Assembly: GCF_002742635.1 (NCBI RefSeq)
Contig: NZ_PEGF01000002.1
Location: 1,488,001-1,552,000, forward strand
DNA from: Caulobacter sp. X
GTDB taxonomy: Bacteria; Pseudomonadota; Alphaproteobacteria; Caulobacterales; Caulobacteraceae
DNA: 64,000 bases
Reading direction: 5' to 3'
Both the position numbers and the translations under genes were made by a program. Below, piece by piece: positions 18,389 to 26,870 of this stretch. Under the pieces are notes generated by a model that was given only the letters and a program-made list of their open reading frames with translations, ran no database searches and was not told the DNA's origin. Position 1 is the stretch's first letter. Each line of letters starts with the position of its first letter.

Positions 18389-18454
18389 AACAGGCTTCGT
18401 CGCCTTGCGCTGATTTCACTGGCTTTGGTCAAGGCCGACCTTCACCGTCACGCC

Positions 18455-19819
18455 ATGAAAGCCTTGAGTCTCGCGGCGGCCGTTTTGGCCTTTGCCGTTC
18501 CCGCGTCCGCCGAAAGCCCCTTCTGGCCCGTCCAGAGCAAGGGCGCGGTCGCCTCCGAACTGCGGGGCGTCTGGAAGTCCCGAGGCTATGGCTGGATCGT
18601 CGAGTTCGGTCCGGACGGCGGCAAGCTGTTCCAGACGGCCGGCGGCGCCTGCTACGCCGATCCGCGCCGAGAGCCCGATCCGGACGGGATCATGGGCGTC
18701 TGGCGCGCGGAAGGGCAGGGAACGATCACCCTGGCCGGCGATCCCGCCAGCACGCGCTATCTGTTCGACCGTCTTCCCAGCCTCCCGGCGGCCTGCGCCT
18801 CGACCGCGCCGTGGACGCCCGATCGCATCACCGCCTTGGTCGCCGACACCTTCGCCGAGGTCTATCCACGGTCCGCCGAGCGCGGCCTGGATTGGAAAGC
18901 GCGGCGAGCGGCCGCCCTAGCCAAGGTCGGTCCTCAAGCGAATGACGCCCAGCTCTGGGCGGCGCTTTCTGAGTTGCTGGCGGGCCTGGATGATCCGCAC
19001 GTCGAGTTGCATGGCCTCGTCGCCGGCGACCAGCGCGACCTGGAGCCCGGCGTTGCGCCGACCTTGGCGCGTGTCCACGCCGCCGATCCCGACGGGAGCG
19101 AAAAGGCGTGGCTGCAGGCCTATCGCGACGGGATCCTGACCCGGGTGCTGGCGGGCAAGGGGCGCCAGGCCGCCAACAATCGGATCTTCTGGGGACGGGC
19201 CGAGGACATCGGCTATCTGAACGTCGTGACCATGGGCGCGTTCGCCCGTAACGCCGCGCCCGACGATCCGCGACCGCTGGACGCCGCGCTCGACGAGGCG
19301 ATGACCGCCTTCGCCGGGGCCAAGGCCGTGGTGGTCGATGTCAGCAACAATCGCGGCGGCTACGACGCCATCAGCCGCGCCATCGCCGGCCGGTTCACCG
19401 ATCAGCCGCGCGCCGCCTATTCCAAGGTCGCGGTGGGCGCCAAGGCCCCGTTGCAGGCGGTGACGGTCGAACCGGCCAACGGACCGCGCTTCACCGGACC
19501 CGTCTATCTGGTCACCAGCGACATCACCGTCAGCGCTGGCGAGACCTTTGGCCTGATGATGAAGGCCCTGCCGAACGTGAAGCAGGTGGGCGGCGCCACG
19601 CGCGGCGCCTATTCCGACCAGCTCCCCAAGCCCTTGCCGAACGGCTGGGCTTTCGCGCTGCCGGCCGAGCTGTACAAGGCGCCGGATGGACGGGACCTGG
19701 AGGGCAGGGGGCTGACGCCAGACGCGCCCATGGAGGTCTTCCCACCGGATGATCTTTTCGCGGGGCACGCCAAGGCGATAGAGGCGCTGCTCAGCGAGAT
19801 TCGGCGGGGCGCGCGCTGA
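18455..19819 (+). CDS. Secreted S41-family (C-terminal-processing-like) peptidase
   Basis: A 454-residue protein with a signal peptide (residues 1-19, ending ASAES) and an S41 protease domain in the C-terminal half. The core strand AVVVDVSNNRGGYDAISRAIAG is the usual S41 signature, and the nucleophile is predicted to be S360 in ITVSAGETFGLMM. The KQVGGATRGAYSDQLP segment follows in the normal position. The middle lacks a clear PDZ domain, so substrate selection may differ from Prc/CtpA proteases. The ATG at 18455 is chosen over 18425 because it gives the signal peptide directly. It stands alone between an Acg-like gene and a TonB receptor. Confidence 0.82.
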   Translation: MKALSLAAAVLAFAVPASAESPFWPVQSKGAVASELRGVWKSRGYGWIVEFGPDGGKLFQTAGGACYADPRREPDPDGIMGVWRAEGQGTITLAGDPASTRYLFDRLPSLPAACASTAPWTPDRITALVADTFAEVYPRSAERGLDWKARRAAALAKVGPQANDAQLWAALSELLAGLDDPHVELHGLVAGDQRDLEPGVAPTLARVHAADPDGSEKAWLQAYRDGILTRVLAGKGRQAANNRIFWGRAEDIGYLNVVTMGAFARNAAPDDPRPLDAALDEAMTAFAGAKAVVVDVSNNRGGYDAISRAIAGRFTDQPRAAYSKVAVGAKAPLQAVTVEPANGPRFTGPVYLVTSDITVSAGETFGLMMKALPNVKQVGGATRGAYSDQLPKPLPNGWAFALPAELYKAPDGRDLEGRGLTPDAPMEVFPPDDLFAGHAKAIEALLSEIRRGAR

Positions 19820-20094
19820 GACATGGCGAAGGTCGGCTAGTCCCAGTTTTGTTTCTTTCTTGAAACATCGTTGCGACAAGTTGCCTTTCCGCGCTGCAAA
19901 TGTGACCAGCTTTCAAAGCTTCACCCTAAGGGAGGCGCGCAGAGGACACACTGGTGCGCGCTTTATCACACATAGTCTTTGATAACGCCCGGGGGCGTTG
20001 CGACGCGGGACGCTGACCCGTAAGGAGCGGCGATCCCCAGTGTTTGCGTCGCAGTCGCGGCGACCTGGTTTGCAACTCGTCTTCCGTGGGCCGA

Positions 20095-22827
20095 ATGACC
20101 CTTTCCGTGCTTCTCTACGGGCTGGCCGCCGCCGCGCTCGATCCCACCAACGCCGCCGTGGCCGCCCCGCCGTTTCCCGCGACGCCGGTCGTCGAGGAGC
20201 AGAAGCAGACGACCCCGAAGGACGATGGTCCGAACGAGGTGGAAGGCTTGGTCATCCAGGCCGATCCGCGCGGCAAGGTCGAGGGCGACATCAAGCCGGA
20301 CATCGAGCTGAACGAGGCCGAGATCCAGAGCTTCGGCGCGACCAGCATCGGCGAACTGCTGACCATGCTGACCCCGCAGACCACCAGCACGCGCGGCCGC
20401 GATTCCAGCAGCGGTCCAGTGCTGCTGGTCAATGGCCGCCGCATCTCGGGCTTCCAGGAGATCCAGGGCATCCCGCCCGAGGCGATCGAGCGCTTCCAGA
20501 TCCTGCCCGAGGAGGTCGCGCTCAGCTACGGCTATAAGGCCGACCAGCGGGTCGTGAACATCATCCTCAAGAAGAACTACAAAGCGCTGCAGACCCAAGC
20601 CGCGGCGACCGTGGCGACCGATGGTGGCCGCACCTCGCCCAGCGCTGGCGGCAATCGCGTCCATATCGACGGCGACAAGCGCTGGAACGTCGACGTCCAG
20701 GTCTCGCATGAGCCTTATCTGCTCGAGACCGACCGCGACATCGTCCGCGCCGCCAGCGGCCAGCCCTACGACCTGACGGGCAACATCGCCGGCGTCGGCG
20801 GCGCCGCGATCGCGGACCTGTCCAGCCTGACCGGAAGCTCGGTCGCCTATGCCGGCGTTCCCAGTTCAGCGCTGACGGGCAAGGCCAGCCTCGCCGACTA
20901 CGCTGCGCTGGCCAACAGCTACAGCACCGACGACCTGACCCGTGACCGGTCGCTGATCTCCAAGTCGGACAAGGCCACGCTGCGCGGCTCCTACAGCCGT
21001 GACCTCAACAAGCAGACCCAGCTGACGATCAGCGGCAACCTGGAAGACAGCAGCAGTCGCGCCCTGCTGGGCCTGCCGGGCGTGACCTTCACCCTGCCGG
21101 CCGGCAACCCGTTCTCGCCGTTCTCGCAGGCGGTGACCGGCTATCGCTACATCAACGCGCCAGACGCTCTGGCCCGCGACGTCGATACGCTGCGCACCCA
21201 GGTCAGCATGGCCGCCAACGGCCGGGTCAAGGACTGGCGCTGGAACCTGACCGGCGACTTCGACCGCACGGCGACCGACACCACGACGGGCCGGGGACTG
21301 GACGCCTCGGCGCTCCAGGCGGCGATCACGGCCGGCGATCCCACCGTCAATCCGTTCGGCCCTCTGGCGTCCACCCTGTACAAGCGGCTCGCGGACGACA
21401 CCGCCCACTCGGTCTCGACCTCGGCCAGCGCGGAGCTGGTGCTGAACGGCAATCTGTTCCAGCTGCCCGCCGGCCCGGTGCAGACGACGTTCAAGGTCGG
21501 GGCCAACAGCAAGGGCCTGGACTCCAAGACCGTCCGCTCGGGCGTCACCACGACGCGGGACATCACCCGCACCACGGAAAGCTTCCAGAGCAGCTTCAAC
21601 CTGCCGCTGACCAGCACGCGCCAGGACTTCCTGGCCAAGGCTGGCGACCTCTCGTTGAACTTCAACATTGGCTATGACGACCTGTCGGACCTGGGCGGTC
21701 TGACAACCTTGGGCGGCGGGCTCAACTGGTCGCCGATCAAGAAGATCAGCTTCATCGCCAGCTACACCGATGAAGAAGGCGCGCCGACGACCAATCAGAT
21801 CAACGATCCGGTGCTGGTGACGCCGAACGTCTCGGTGTTCGACTTCACGACCGGCCAAACGGTGACCATCACCCGGACCGATGGAGGCAACGCCAACCTG
21901 CGGAATGACAACCGTCAGGTCCAGCGCCTGGGCGTGAACTTCAAGCCGTTCGACAAGACCGAGCTGACCTTCAACGCGACCTACACGCGCGCCGAGACCA
22001 AGAACATGATCTCGTCGTTCCCGGCGATCACGCCGGATCTGGAGCGCGCCTTCCCAGAGCGTTTCACGCGCGACGCCACGGGCCGTCTGCTGGCGATCGA
22101 CGCGCGGCCGGTGAACTTCGCCAGCGCCGAGAGCGAGAACATTCGCTGGGGCTTCAACCTGTTCAAGCCGATCGGCCAGCCGACCGCCGGCGCGGCGGCC
22201 GGACCGGGCGGCGCCCGTTTCGGCGGCCCTCCAGGCGGCGGTGGCGGAATGCGAGCTGGCGGTGGCGGTCCTGGCGGTCCCGGTGGCCCTGGGGGCGGCG
22301 GCTTTGGCGGCCCGCCTCCCGGCCTGATGCGGCCGGGTCAGGGCATGTTCCAGCTGTCGGTCTATCACACCTGGCGCCTGACCGATGAGGTGACCATTCG
22401 AAAGGGCTTGCCGGTCCTCGATCAGTTGGACGGTTCGGCGATCAGCTCACGCACCGGCCAGGCGCGGCATGAGGTGCAGATCCAGGGCGGCTACTTCAAG
22501 GACGGCCTGGGCATGCGCTTCAATGGGACCTGGAAGGACTCGACCTGGGTCAATGGCGGGGCCACGGGCGGCCAGACGCTGTACTTCTCTGATCTCGCCA
22601 CGGTGGGCGTGAACTTCTTCGCCAACTTCAGCGTCCCGGCGCGGAAGAAGGCCGTGGATCGCTTCCCGATCCTGAAGGGCGCGCAGGTGTCGCTGAACTT
22701 CGATAACATCCTCGACGCCAAGCAGACGGTCCGAGACCAGAACGGCAAAACGCCGCAGGCTTACCAGCGTGATTACTTGGATCCGCTGGGCCGCACGGTG
22801 CGTATCGGCTTCCGAAAACTGCTGTAG
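20095..22827 (+). CDS. TonB-dependent outer-membrane receptor with a glycine-rich insertion
   Basis: A 910-residue receptor. After a signal-like segment (about residues 1-24) and a proline/lysine-rich linker comes the plug domain: SFGATSIGELLTMLTPQTTSTRG, then VLLVNGRRISGFQEIQGIPPEAIERFQILPEEVALSYGY (about 82-160). The rest is a beta-barrel of alternating strands ending in IGFRKLL, a normal C-terminal aromatic strand signature. Residues about 698-747 form an unusual Gly/Pro/Arg-rich stretch (FGGPPGGGGGMRAGGGGPGG and more) inside the barrel. The substrate is unknown; no transport partners are adjacent. The ATG at 20095 is preferred over the TTG at 20044 because the hydrophobic signal follows it. 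Confidence 0.85.
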   Translation: MTLSVLLYGLAAAALDPTNAAVAAPPFPATPVVEEQKQTTPKDDGPNEVEGLVIQADPRGKVEGDIKPDIELNEAEIQSFGATSIGELLTMLTPQTTSTRGRDSSSGPVLLVNGRRISGFQEIQGIPPEAIERFQILPEEVALSYGYKADQRVVNIILKKNYKALQTQAAATVATDGGRTSPSAGGNRVHIDGDKRWNVDVQVSHEPYLLETDRDIVRAASGQPYDLTGNIAGVGGAAIADLSSLTGSSVAYAGVPSSALTGKASLADYAALANSYSTDDLTRDRSLISKSDKATLRGSYSRDLNKQTQLTISGNLEDSSSRALLGLPGVTFTLPAGNPFSPFSQAVTGYRYINAPDALARDVDTLRTQVSMAANGRVKDWRWNLTGDFDRTATDTTTGRGLDASALQAAITAGDPTVNPFGPLASTLYKRLADDTAHSVSTSASAELVLNGNLFQLPAGPVQTTFKVGANSKGLDSKTVRSGVTTTRDITRTTESFQSSFNLPLTSTRQDFLAKAGDLSLNFNIGYDDLSDLGGLTTLGGGLNWSPIKKISFIASYTDEEGAPTTNQINDPVLVTPNVSVFDFTTGQTVTITRTDGGNANLRNDNRQVQRLGVNFKPFDKTELTFNATYTRAETKNMISSFPAITPDLERAFPERFTRDATGRLLAIDARPVNFASAESENIRWGFNLFKPIGQPTAGAAAGPGGARFGGPPGGGGGMRAGGGGPGGPGGPGGGGFGGPPPGLMRPGQGMFQLSVYHTWRLTDEVTIRKGLPVLDQLDGSAISSRTGQARHEVQIQGGYFKDGLGMRFNGTWKDSTWVNGGATGGQTLYFSDLATVGVNFFANFSVPARKKAVDRFPILKGAQVSLNFDNILDAKQTVRDQNGKTPQAYQRDYLDPLGRTVRIGFRKLL

Positions 22828-22927
22828 CGACCAAGAACGACAGATGACCGGCGTCTCAACACGTCCTTAAGCTGTCTGTCGCACGCTGGGTTTCTGGGCG
22901 GCCGATTCGGCCGGGTCGGAGGTCGTC

Positions 22928-23314
22928 ATGTCCATCATGACATCCAGTACGCGCCGTGCGGGCGACCACTTCGAACCTACGGATACGGACCCGCAGGTCC
23001 AACGTCGCATGCGTGGCTATCTAGAACAGATCGATTACACCGCCTTCGCCTCGAACAAGGCGGTTCTGTCCGTCGCCGTTCCGCGTGTGGAGGGCGAGCA
23101 GTTTCAGCGCCTCGCCGTCGCGGCCTCGACCGCGCGGGCGCGCTGGGTGACGGAGGCGGTGGCCATGACCGACCACGGCGCCACGCTGAGCGAGGCCCAG
23201 GTGGCTCGGCTGCACCACCTGCGCTCGACCTATGAAGAGCTGACTTCGGTCTACGAGGCTATGCGCCGCATGGTCGAACGCGGCTACGTCGCCTATCGAC
23301 CGATCCCGGCCTAA
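22928..23314 (+). CDS. Hypothetical protein (128 aa)
   Basis: A 128-residue soluble protein starting at ATG 22928 after a GGAGG site. It is helical and hydrophilic: QVQRRMRGYLEQIDYTAFASNKAVLSVAVPRVEGEQFQRLAVAASTARARWVTEAVAM, then a second helical hairpin, LSEAQVARLHHLRSTYEELTSVYEAMRRMVERGYV. No signal peptide, membrane helix or known motif is evident. The two helix pairs suggest a small bundle, perhaps a protein-binding or regulatory module; this is inference. It precedes the GIY-YIG gene by 62 bases that contain promoter-like repeats, so it is probably a separate transcript. Confidence 0.65.
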   Translation: MSIMTSSTRRAGDHFEPTDTDPQVQRRMRGYLEQIDYTAFASNKAVLSVAVPRVEGEQFQRLAVAASTARARWVTEAVAMTDHGATLSEAQVARLHHLRSTYEELTSVYEAMRRMVERGYVAYRPIPA

Positions 23315-23318
23315 TTTT

Positions 23319-23358
23319 CTCCGGGTAATATTGACTCAAATTATTGTCCGGGTAAAAG
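23319..23358 (+). promoter_or_regulatory. Candidate operator-promoter of the GIY-YIG / DUF2239 pair
   Basis: Two copies of TT[C/G]TCCGGGTAA begin at 23317 and 23344, 27 bases apart. Between them lies TTGACT (23331-23336), a good -35 element, with TAAAAG (23353-23358) as a possible -10 overlapping the second copy. The repeats thus flank or cover the promoter, an arrangement typical of repressor control. The regulator is not known to me. Confidence 0.4.
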
Positions 23359-23376
23359 GGCGTCCAGGAGGCAGTC

Positions 23377-23712
23377 ATGTCGGGACGCAAGGCGCTGTTG
23401 CGCGCATATAAGGAACGCAAGGTCGAGGCGGGCGTGTACGCCGTCCGCTGCCGGGCGAGCGGCGAGGTGTGGGTCGGCGCCACGCCGGATCTCGCCACCC
23501 GCCAGAACGGCGTGTGGTTTTCCCTTCGCCAGGGCGGGCATCGCGAACCGACGCTGCAGGCGGCTTGGAACGCCCACGGGGCGGACGCCTTCGCCTTCGA
23601 GCCGATCGAGACCATCGACGTCGAGGGTCTGGACGCCTTTGGCCGGGCGAGCCGTCTGAAGGATCGTCGCGCTCACTGGATCAGCGCGCTGAGCGCCCGG
23701 GGACTGAACTGA
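23377..23712 (+). CDS. GIY-YIG nuclease-fold family protein
   Basis: A 111-residue single-domain protein starting at ATG 23377 after a GGAGG site. The opening AGVYAVRCRASGEVWVGATPDLATRQNGVWFSLR corresponds to the two strands of the GIY-YIG fold, with GVY as the first motif and WVG in place of YIG, followed by the usual helix with Arg and Asn. ALQAAW..HG..AFAFEPIE fits the rest of the fold. Substitutions in the motif leave nuclease activity uncertain. Its stop overlaps the ATG of the DUF2239 gene by one base (TGATG), so the two are coupled. Confidence 0.8.
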   Translation: MSGRKALLRAYKERKVEAGVYAVRCRASGEVWVGATPDLATRQNGVWFSLRQGGHREPTLQAAWNAHGADAFAFEPIETIDVEGLDAFGRASRLKDRRAHWISALSARGLN

Positions 23713-24299
23713 TGGACGAGCGTTTTGTCGTCTTCCGCGGCCACCAGCGCGTGGCGGCCGGAACGCGTGTCGAAGCCGCCTTGGCGGCCCATGCGCAGCG
23801 GGCGCAGACCGGCGTGCTGGTGTTTGGCCCGGACGGTCGCGAAGTCGACTTCGACCTGACGGGAGGCGAGGACGCGATCTCAAAGCGCTATGCGCCAGCC
23901 GAGGCTCCGCGCGGGCGCGGGCGTCCCAAGCTGGGCGTGGTCGCGCGCGAAGTCACCTTGCTGCCGCGTCACTGGGACTGGCTGGCCAGCCAGCCCGGCG
24001 GGGCTTCGGTGGCGCTGCGCAAGCTGGTCGAGGCGGCCAGCCGCGCCGCCGAGGGGCCGGACCGGATCCGCGCCGCGCGCGAGGCGACCTATCGCTTCGC
24101 CTCGGCCATGGCGGGCGACCTGCCGGGCTTCGAGGAAGCTATGCGAGCCCTGTTCGCGGGGAACGATACGGCGTTCGAGGCGCGGATCGAGACTTGGCCG
24201 GCCGACATCGCCGCGCAGCTCAGGACCTACGCCGCCGAGGCGTTCGGTCCGGATCAGCCCTCGGACTTGGCCAGCACCTCGGCCAGCAGGGCGGAGTAG
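23712..24299 (+). CDS. DUF2239 family protein
   Basis: A 195-residue protein of the DUF2239 family. The N-terminal part VVFRGHQRVAAGTRVEAALAAHA and VLVFGPDGREVDFDLTGGED form a small beta-rich region; then RGRGRPKLGVVAREVTLLPRHWDWLASQPGGASVALRKLVEAA is the conserved core, followed by two helices. The PKLGVVAREVTLL-RHW segment recalls a ribbon-helix-helix DNA-binding element, which suggests a regulator of its own operon (inference). It is translationally coupled to the GIY-YIG gene. Its last 46 bases overlap the 3' end of the opposite-strand ThuA gene. Confidence 0.82.
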   Translation: MDERFVVFRGHQRVAAGTRVEAALAAHAQRAQTGVLVFGPDGREVDFDLTGGEDAISKRYAPAEAPRGRGRPKLGVVAREVTLLPRHWDWLASQPGGASVALRKLVEAASRAAEGPDRIRAAREATYRFASAMAGDLPGFEEAMRALFAGNDTAFEARIETWPADIAAQLRTYAAEAFGPDQPSDLASTSASRAE

Positions 24300-25288
24300 G
24301 CCGCGTCGAACGGCGCGCGGTCGCTGTCGGGCTTAATCGGCCAAAGCGCGCGGAGCGCCGCTGTCCGCGCCGCCGCGTCGCGCAGCCAGGCGGGATCCGC
24401 CTTAGCCAGTCGCGCGGCGCGACGCTCGATCTCGGCGGATGGGCGACCGCCGTAGGTCAGCAGCGAACGCAGGGCCCACAGCGCCTGCTCGTCCGGATTG
24501 GGCTTGGCGCCGCCCGGCAGCTGGCCCGCGGTCCAGCGCACCGCGTCGACGATCTGCTGGCGATAGCGCGCGTCGCTCCAGGTCGCCGGCGTGTGGCCGA
24601 GGTTGGTGTAGAACAGCCGGCCTTTGCCGATCTGGCGCGTCCAGGTGACCGGCACGAACCAGGGTCGCTTCAGCGCCATGTCGCCGAAGTCCAGGGCCTG
24701 CAGCACGCGCACGCGCGCCGGGTCGTAGTCCGCGTACTGGTAGATTTCTTCGGCATAGGCGAAGCGGCGGGGCCAGGCCTGGTTCACCGGTTCGCGGGCG
24801 TCGCCGAGCGCCCGGATCGTGATCGGCGTGCCTTGCGTCCAAGGATGGCCGGCGAACTTGCCGTTGATGAAGGCGGTGTAGGTCTCGCCGGGACCGTCAT
24901 AGGTCCAGCCGGTGTCGGTGGCGCTGTGCAGGCCGACGAAGCCGCCCTTGCCGCTCTTGATCCAGTCCTGGACGGCGGCCCAGGTCGCCGGCGCGATCGG
25001 CAGGGCGCCGGTCGTGTAGAAAACGAGGACGTCGATGTCCTTCAGCGTCTCCGGCGTGATCATGCTGGCGTCGCGGGTCGAGCGCACCGAGAACGCGCCC
25101 GAACGCGCGCCGATCTCGGCCATGGCGATCTCGGAGAGGGTCGGGCCGTTGCTGGCCTTTGGCGGCGTGACGGGCGCGTGCACGAAGCCGACAGACTGGT
25201 CGAGATAGAGCACCCGGACCTTGGGCGAGGCCGTGGCGGGGAGCGCGAAGGCGAGCAACGTCGCGACGAGAACGAACAGGCGCGTCAT
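24254..25288 (-). CDS. Secreted ThuA-domain protein
   Basis: A 344-residue protein with a signal peptide (residues 1-20, ending ATASP). The ThuA domain (about 24-240), a class I glutamine-amidotransferase-like fold, shows VRVLYLDQSVGFVHAPV, DVLVFYTTGALPIAP and GGFVGLHSATDTGW..Y.. in order; the last is the family motif. KRPWFVPVTWTRQIGKGRLFYTNLGHTPATW is also typical. ThuA proteins are linked to sugar metabolism, but the reaction is unclear. A helical tail of about 80 residues follows. It is 7 bases downstream of a VOC gene on the same strand, so they form an operon. Confidence 0.85.
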   Translation of the reverse strand: MTRLFVLVATLLAFALPATASPKVRVLYLDQSVGFVHAPVTPPKASNGPTLSEIAMAEIGARSGAFSVRSTRDASMITPETLKDIDVLVFYTTGALPIAPATWAAVQDWIKSGKGGFVGLHSATDTGWTYDGPGETYTAFINGKFAGHPWTQGTPITIRALGDAREPVNQAWPRRFAYAEEIYQYADYDPARVRVLQALDFGDMALKRPWFVPVTWTRQIGKGRLFYTNLGHTPATWSDARYRQQIVDAVRWTAGQLPGGAKPNPDEQALWALRSLLTYGGRPSAEIERRAARLAKADPAWLRDAAARTAALRALWPIKPDSDRAPFDAAYSALLAEVLAKSEG

Positions 25289-25295
25289 GGCGGTC

Positions 25296-25682
25296 TCAAG
25301 CCCCCGGCTGCAGCAGGTCCCAGCGGTTGCCGTAGAGATCTTCGAACACCGCCACCGTACCGTAGGCTTCGTGACGCGGGTTCTCCAAGAACATCACGCC
25401 GGCGGCGCTCATGCGGGCGTGGTCGCCGGCGAAGTCGTCGGTGTGCAGGAACAGCCAGACGCGGCCGCCGCCCTGGCGTCCGATCGCCTCGGCCTGCTCG
25501 CCAGTCGCCCGCGCCAGCAGGAAGTTCGTCCCGTCGCTTCCCGGGGAGACCACGACCCAGCGCTTGCCGCCGCCCATGTGGGTGTCCTCGACCAGGTCGA
25601 AGCCCAGCTTGCCGACATAGAAGGCGATCGCGTCGTCGTAGTCGGCGACCAGCAGGGAAACGAGGGCGACACGGCGGGCCAT
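25296..25682 (-). CDS. VOC-family (glyoxalase-like) protein
   Basis: A 128-residue protein with the paired beta-alpha-beta-beta-beta modules of the VOC superfamily: ALVSLLVADYDDAIAFYVGKLGFDLVED opens the first and VWLFLHTDDFAGDHARMSAAGV the second. The terminal VFEDLYGNRWDLLQ supplies a typical metal-ligand region (E114 or D115 and neighbours). Members include glyoxalases, dioxygenases and antibiotic-binding proteins, so the reaction cannot be assigned. Its mRNA leader contains an 8-bp hairpin whose 3' arm includes the AAGGAG ribosome-binding site, ending two bases before the ATG. The ThuA gene follows in the same operon. Confidence 0.85.
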   Translation of the reverse strand: MARRVALVSLLVADYDDAIAFYVGKLGFDLVEDTHMGGGKRWVVVSPGSDGTNFLLARATGEQAEAIGRQGGGRVWLFLHTDDFAGDHARMSAAGVMFLENPRHEAYGTVAVFEDLYGNRWDLLQPGA

Positions 25683-25684
25683 CG

Positions 25685-25707
25685 GCGACTCCTTGAACAG
25701 GAGTCGC
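25685..25707 (-). promoter_or_regulatory. Hairpin covering the ribosome-binding site of the VOC gene
   Basis: In the mRNA, GCGACTCC (complement of 25700-25707) pairs perfectly with GGAGTCGC (complement of 25685-25692) across a 7-base loop. The AGGAG ribosome-binding site is inside this stem and the ATG follows after two bases, so folding should hinder translation until the stem is opened by heat, a ligand, an RNA or coupling. Confidence 0.5.
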
Positions 25708-25718
25708 TCTTAGCATGC

Positions 25719-26726
25719 TCAGCCGCCGCTATAGCCGCCGATGATCGGCAGGATCTCGCCGGTGATGTAGCTGGAGGTCTGGGGCGAGGCCAGGAAGACG
25801 TAGGCCGGCGCGATCTCTTCGGGCTGGGCCGGGCGCTTCATCGGCGTCTGGCTACCGAACTTGGCGACCTGCGGCCCCAGCTTGTCGGCCGGGTTCAGGG
25901 GCGTCCAGACCGGGCCGGGGGCGACGGCGTTCACCCGGATGCCCTTGTCGACCAGATGCGTCGCCAGCGAGCGGGTGAAGGCATGGATGCCGCCCTTGGT
26001 CATCGAATAGTCCAGCAGGTCCTTGTTGCCCAGCAGGCCGGTGACCGAGCCGGTGTTGATGATCGCGCCGCCCTTGGGCAGATGCTTCACCGCCGCCTTG
26101 GCCATGTGGAAATAGCCGTAGAGGTTGGTCTTCAGCGTGCGGTCGAAGTGCTCTTCGGTGATGTCCTCGAAGTCGGTGACGTGCTCCTGGAAGGCGGCGT
26201 TGTTGACCAGCACGTCCAATCGTCCGAACGCCGCCACCGTCTTCTCGACGGCGGCCTGGGCGTAGGCGGGATCGGCGACGTCCCCGGGCAGCAGGATGGC
26301 GCGGCGGCCTTCCAGCTCGACCGCCAAGCGGGTCTCCTCGGCGTCCCGGTCCTCGCTGAGATAGGCGATGGCGACGTCGGCGCCTTCGCGCGCGAACAGC
26401 ACCGCCACGGCGCGGCCGATGCCGCTGTCGGCGCCGGTGATCAGGGCGACCTTGCCCTCCAGCTTGCCAGAGCCCTTGTAGAAGGGGGCGTCGTACATCG
26501 GCGCGGGATCCAGGCGGTATTCGTCGCCCGGCTTGCTCTGGTGCTGCTCGGGGAACGGCGGAGCGGGGTAGGGGCGAGCGCCGGCCTGCATGGCCTCGGA
26601 TTTCTCGTCATCCTTCGGCTTGAAGGAGCGTTCCTCCTGGGCGTCCAGCGGCGCCTGGACGGCGCGCTCGGCCTCGGCGGCGCGCTCGCCAGCGTCTTCA
26701 AATTCGGGCGTTTGGGTCTCGGCCAT
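25719..26726 (-). CDS. SDR-family oxidoreductase, YghA-like
   Basis: A 335-residue short-chain dehydrogenase. A charged N-terminal extension of about 90 residues precedes the Rossmann core: the cofactor loop TGADSGIGRAVA (about 97-108), NNAA (about 175), catalytic S near 225, and YSMTK (Y and K near 239-243). The extension with PGDEYRLDP is typical of YghA-type SDRs, which are general-stress-induced in several bacteria. The start is the ATG at 26726 behind an AGGAGG site. A GGAAC-N16-GGTT sequence upstream resembles an EcfG/SigT general-stress promoter. The gene is single and diverges from the MATE exporter. Confidence 0.88.
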   Translation of the reverse strand: MAETQTPEFEDAGERAAEAERAVQAPLDAQEERSFKPKDDEKSEAMQAGARPYPAPPFPEQHQSKPGDEYRLDPAPMYDAPFYKGSGKLEGKVALITGADSGIGRAVAVLFAREGADVAIAYLSEDRDAEETRLAVELEGRRAILLPGDVADPAYAQAAVEKTVAAFGRLDVLVNNAAFQEHVTDFEDITEEHFDRTLKTNLYGYFHMAKAAVKHLPKGGAIINTGSVTGLLGNKDLLDYSMTKGGIHAFTRSLATHLVDKGIRVNAVAPGPVWTPLNPADKLGPQVAKFGSQTPMKRPAQPEEIAPAYVFLASPQTSSYITGEILPIIGGYSGG

Positions 26727-26753
26727 GGCTGCCTCCTGGGGGTGAGCCCGGAA

Positions 26754-26778
26754 AACCACTGGCGTGGCGCGATGTTCC
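26754..26778 (-). promoter_or_regulatory. Candidate EcfG/SigT-type promoter of the SDR gene
   Basis: Read on the minus strand, GGAAC (complement of 26774-26778) is followed after 16 bases by GGTT (complement of 26754-26757). The alphaproteobacterial general-stress sigma EcfG (SigT in Caulobacter) recognises GGAAC-N16/17-(C)GTT. The -10 element ends 28 bases before the start codon, a plausible spacing. Confidence 0.4.
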
Positions 26779-26870
26779 AACCGTGACCGAAAGCGGTTGC
26801 CCGCGAGGGGGGCTTCAGCCACCTTGCCCGCCTTCTTTGACCCCCCTCTTAGTGTTTTGGGGTGATCACC

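Noticed and set aside
20186..22827. Frameshift or domain loss in the TonB receptor
   Set aside because: The frame is continuous, with plug and a normal C-terminal strand; the glycine-rich stretch is in frame.
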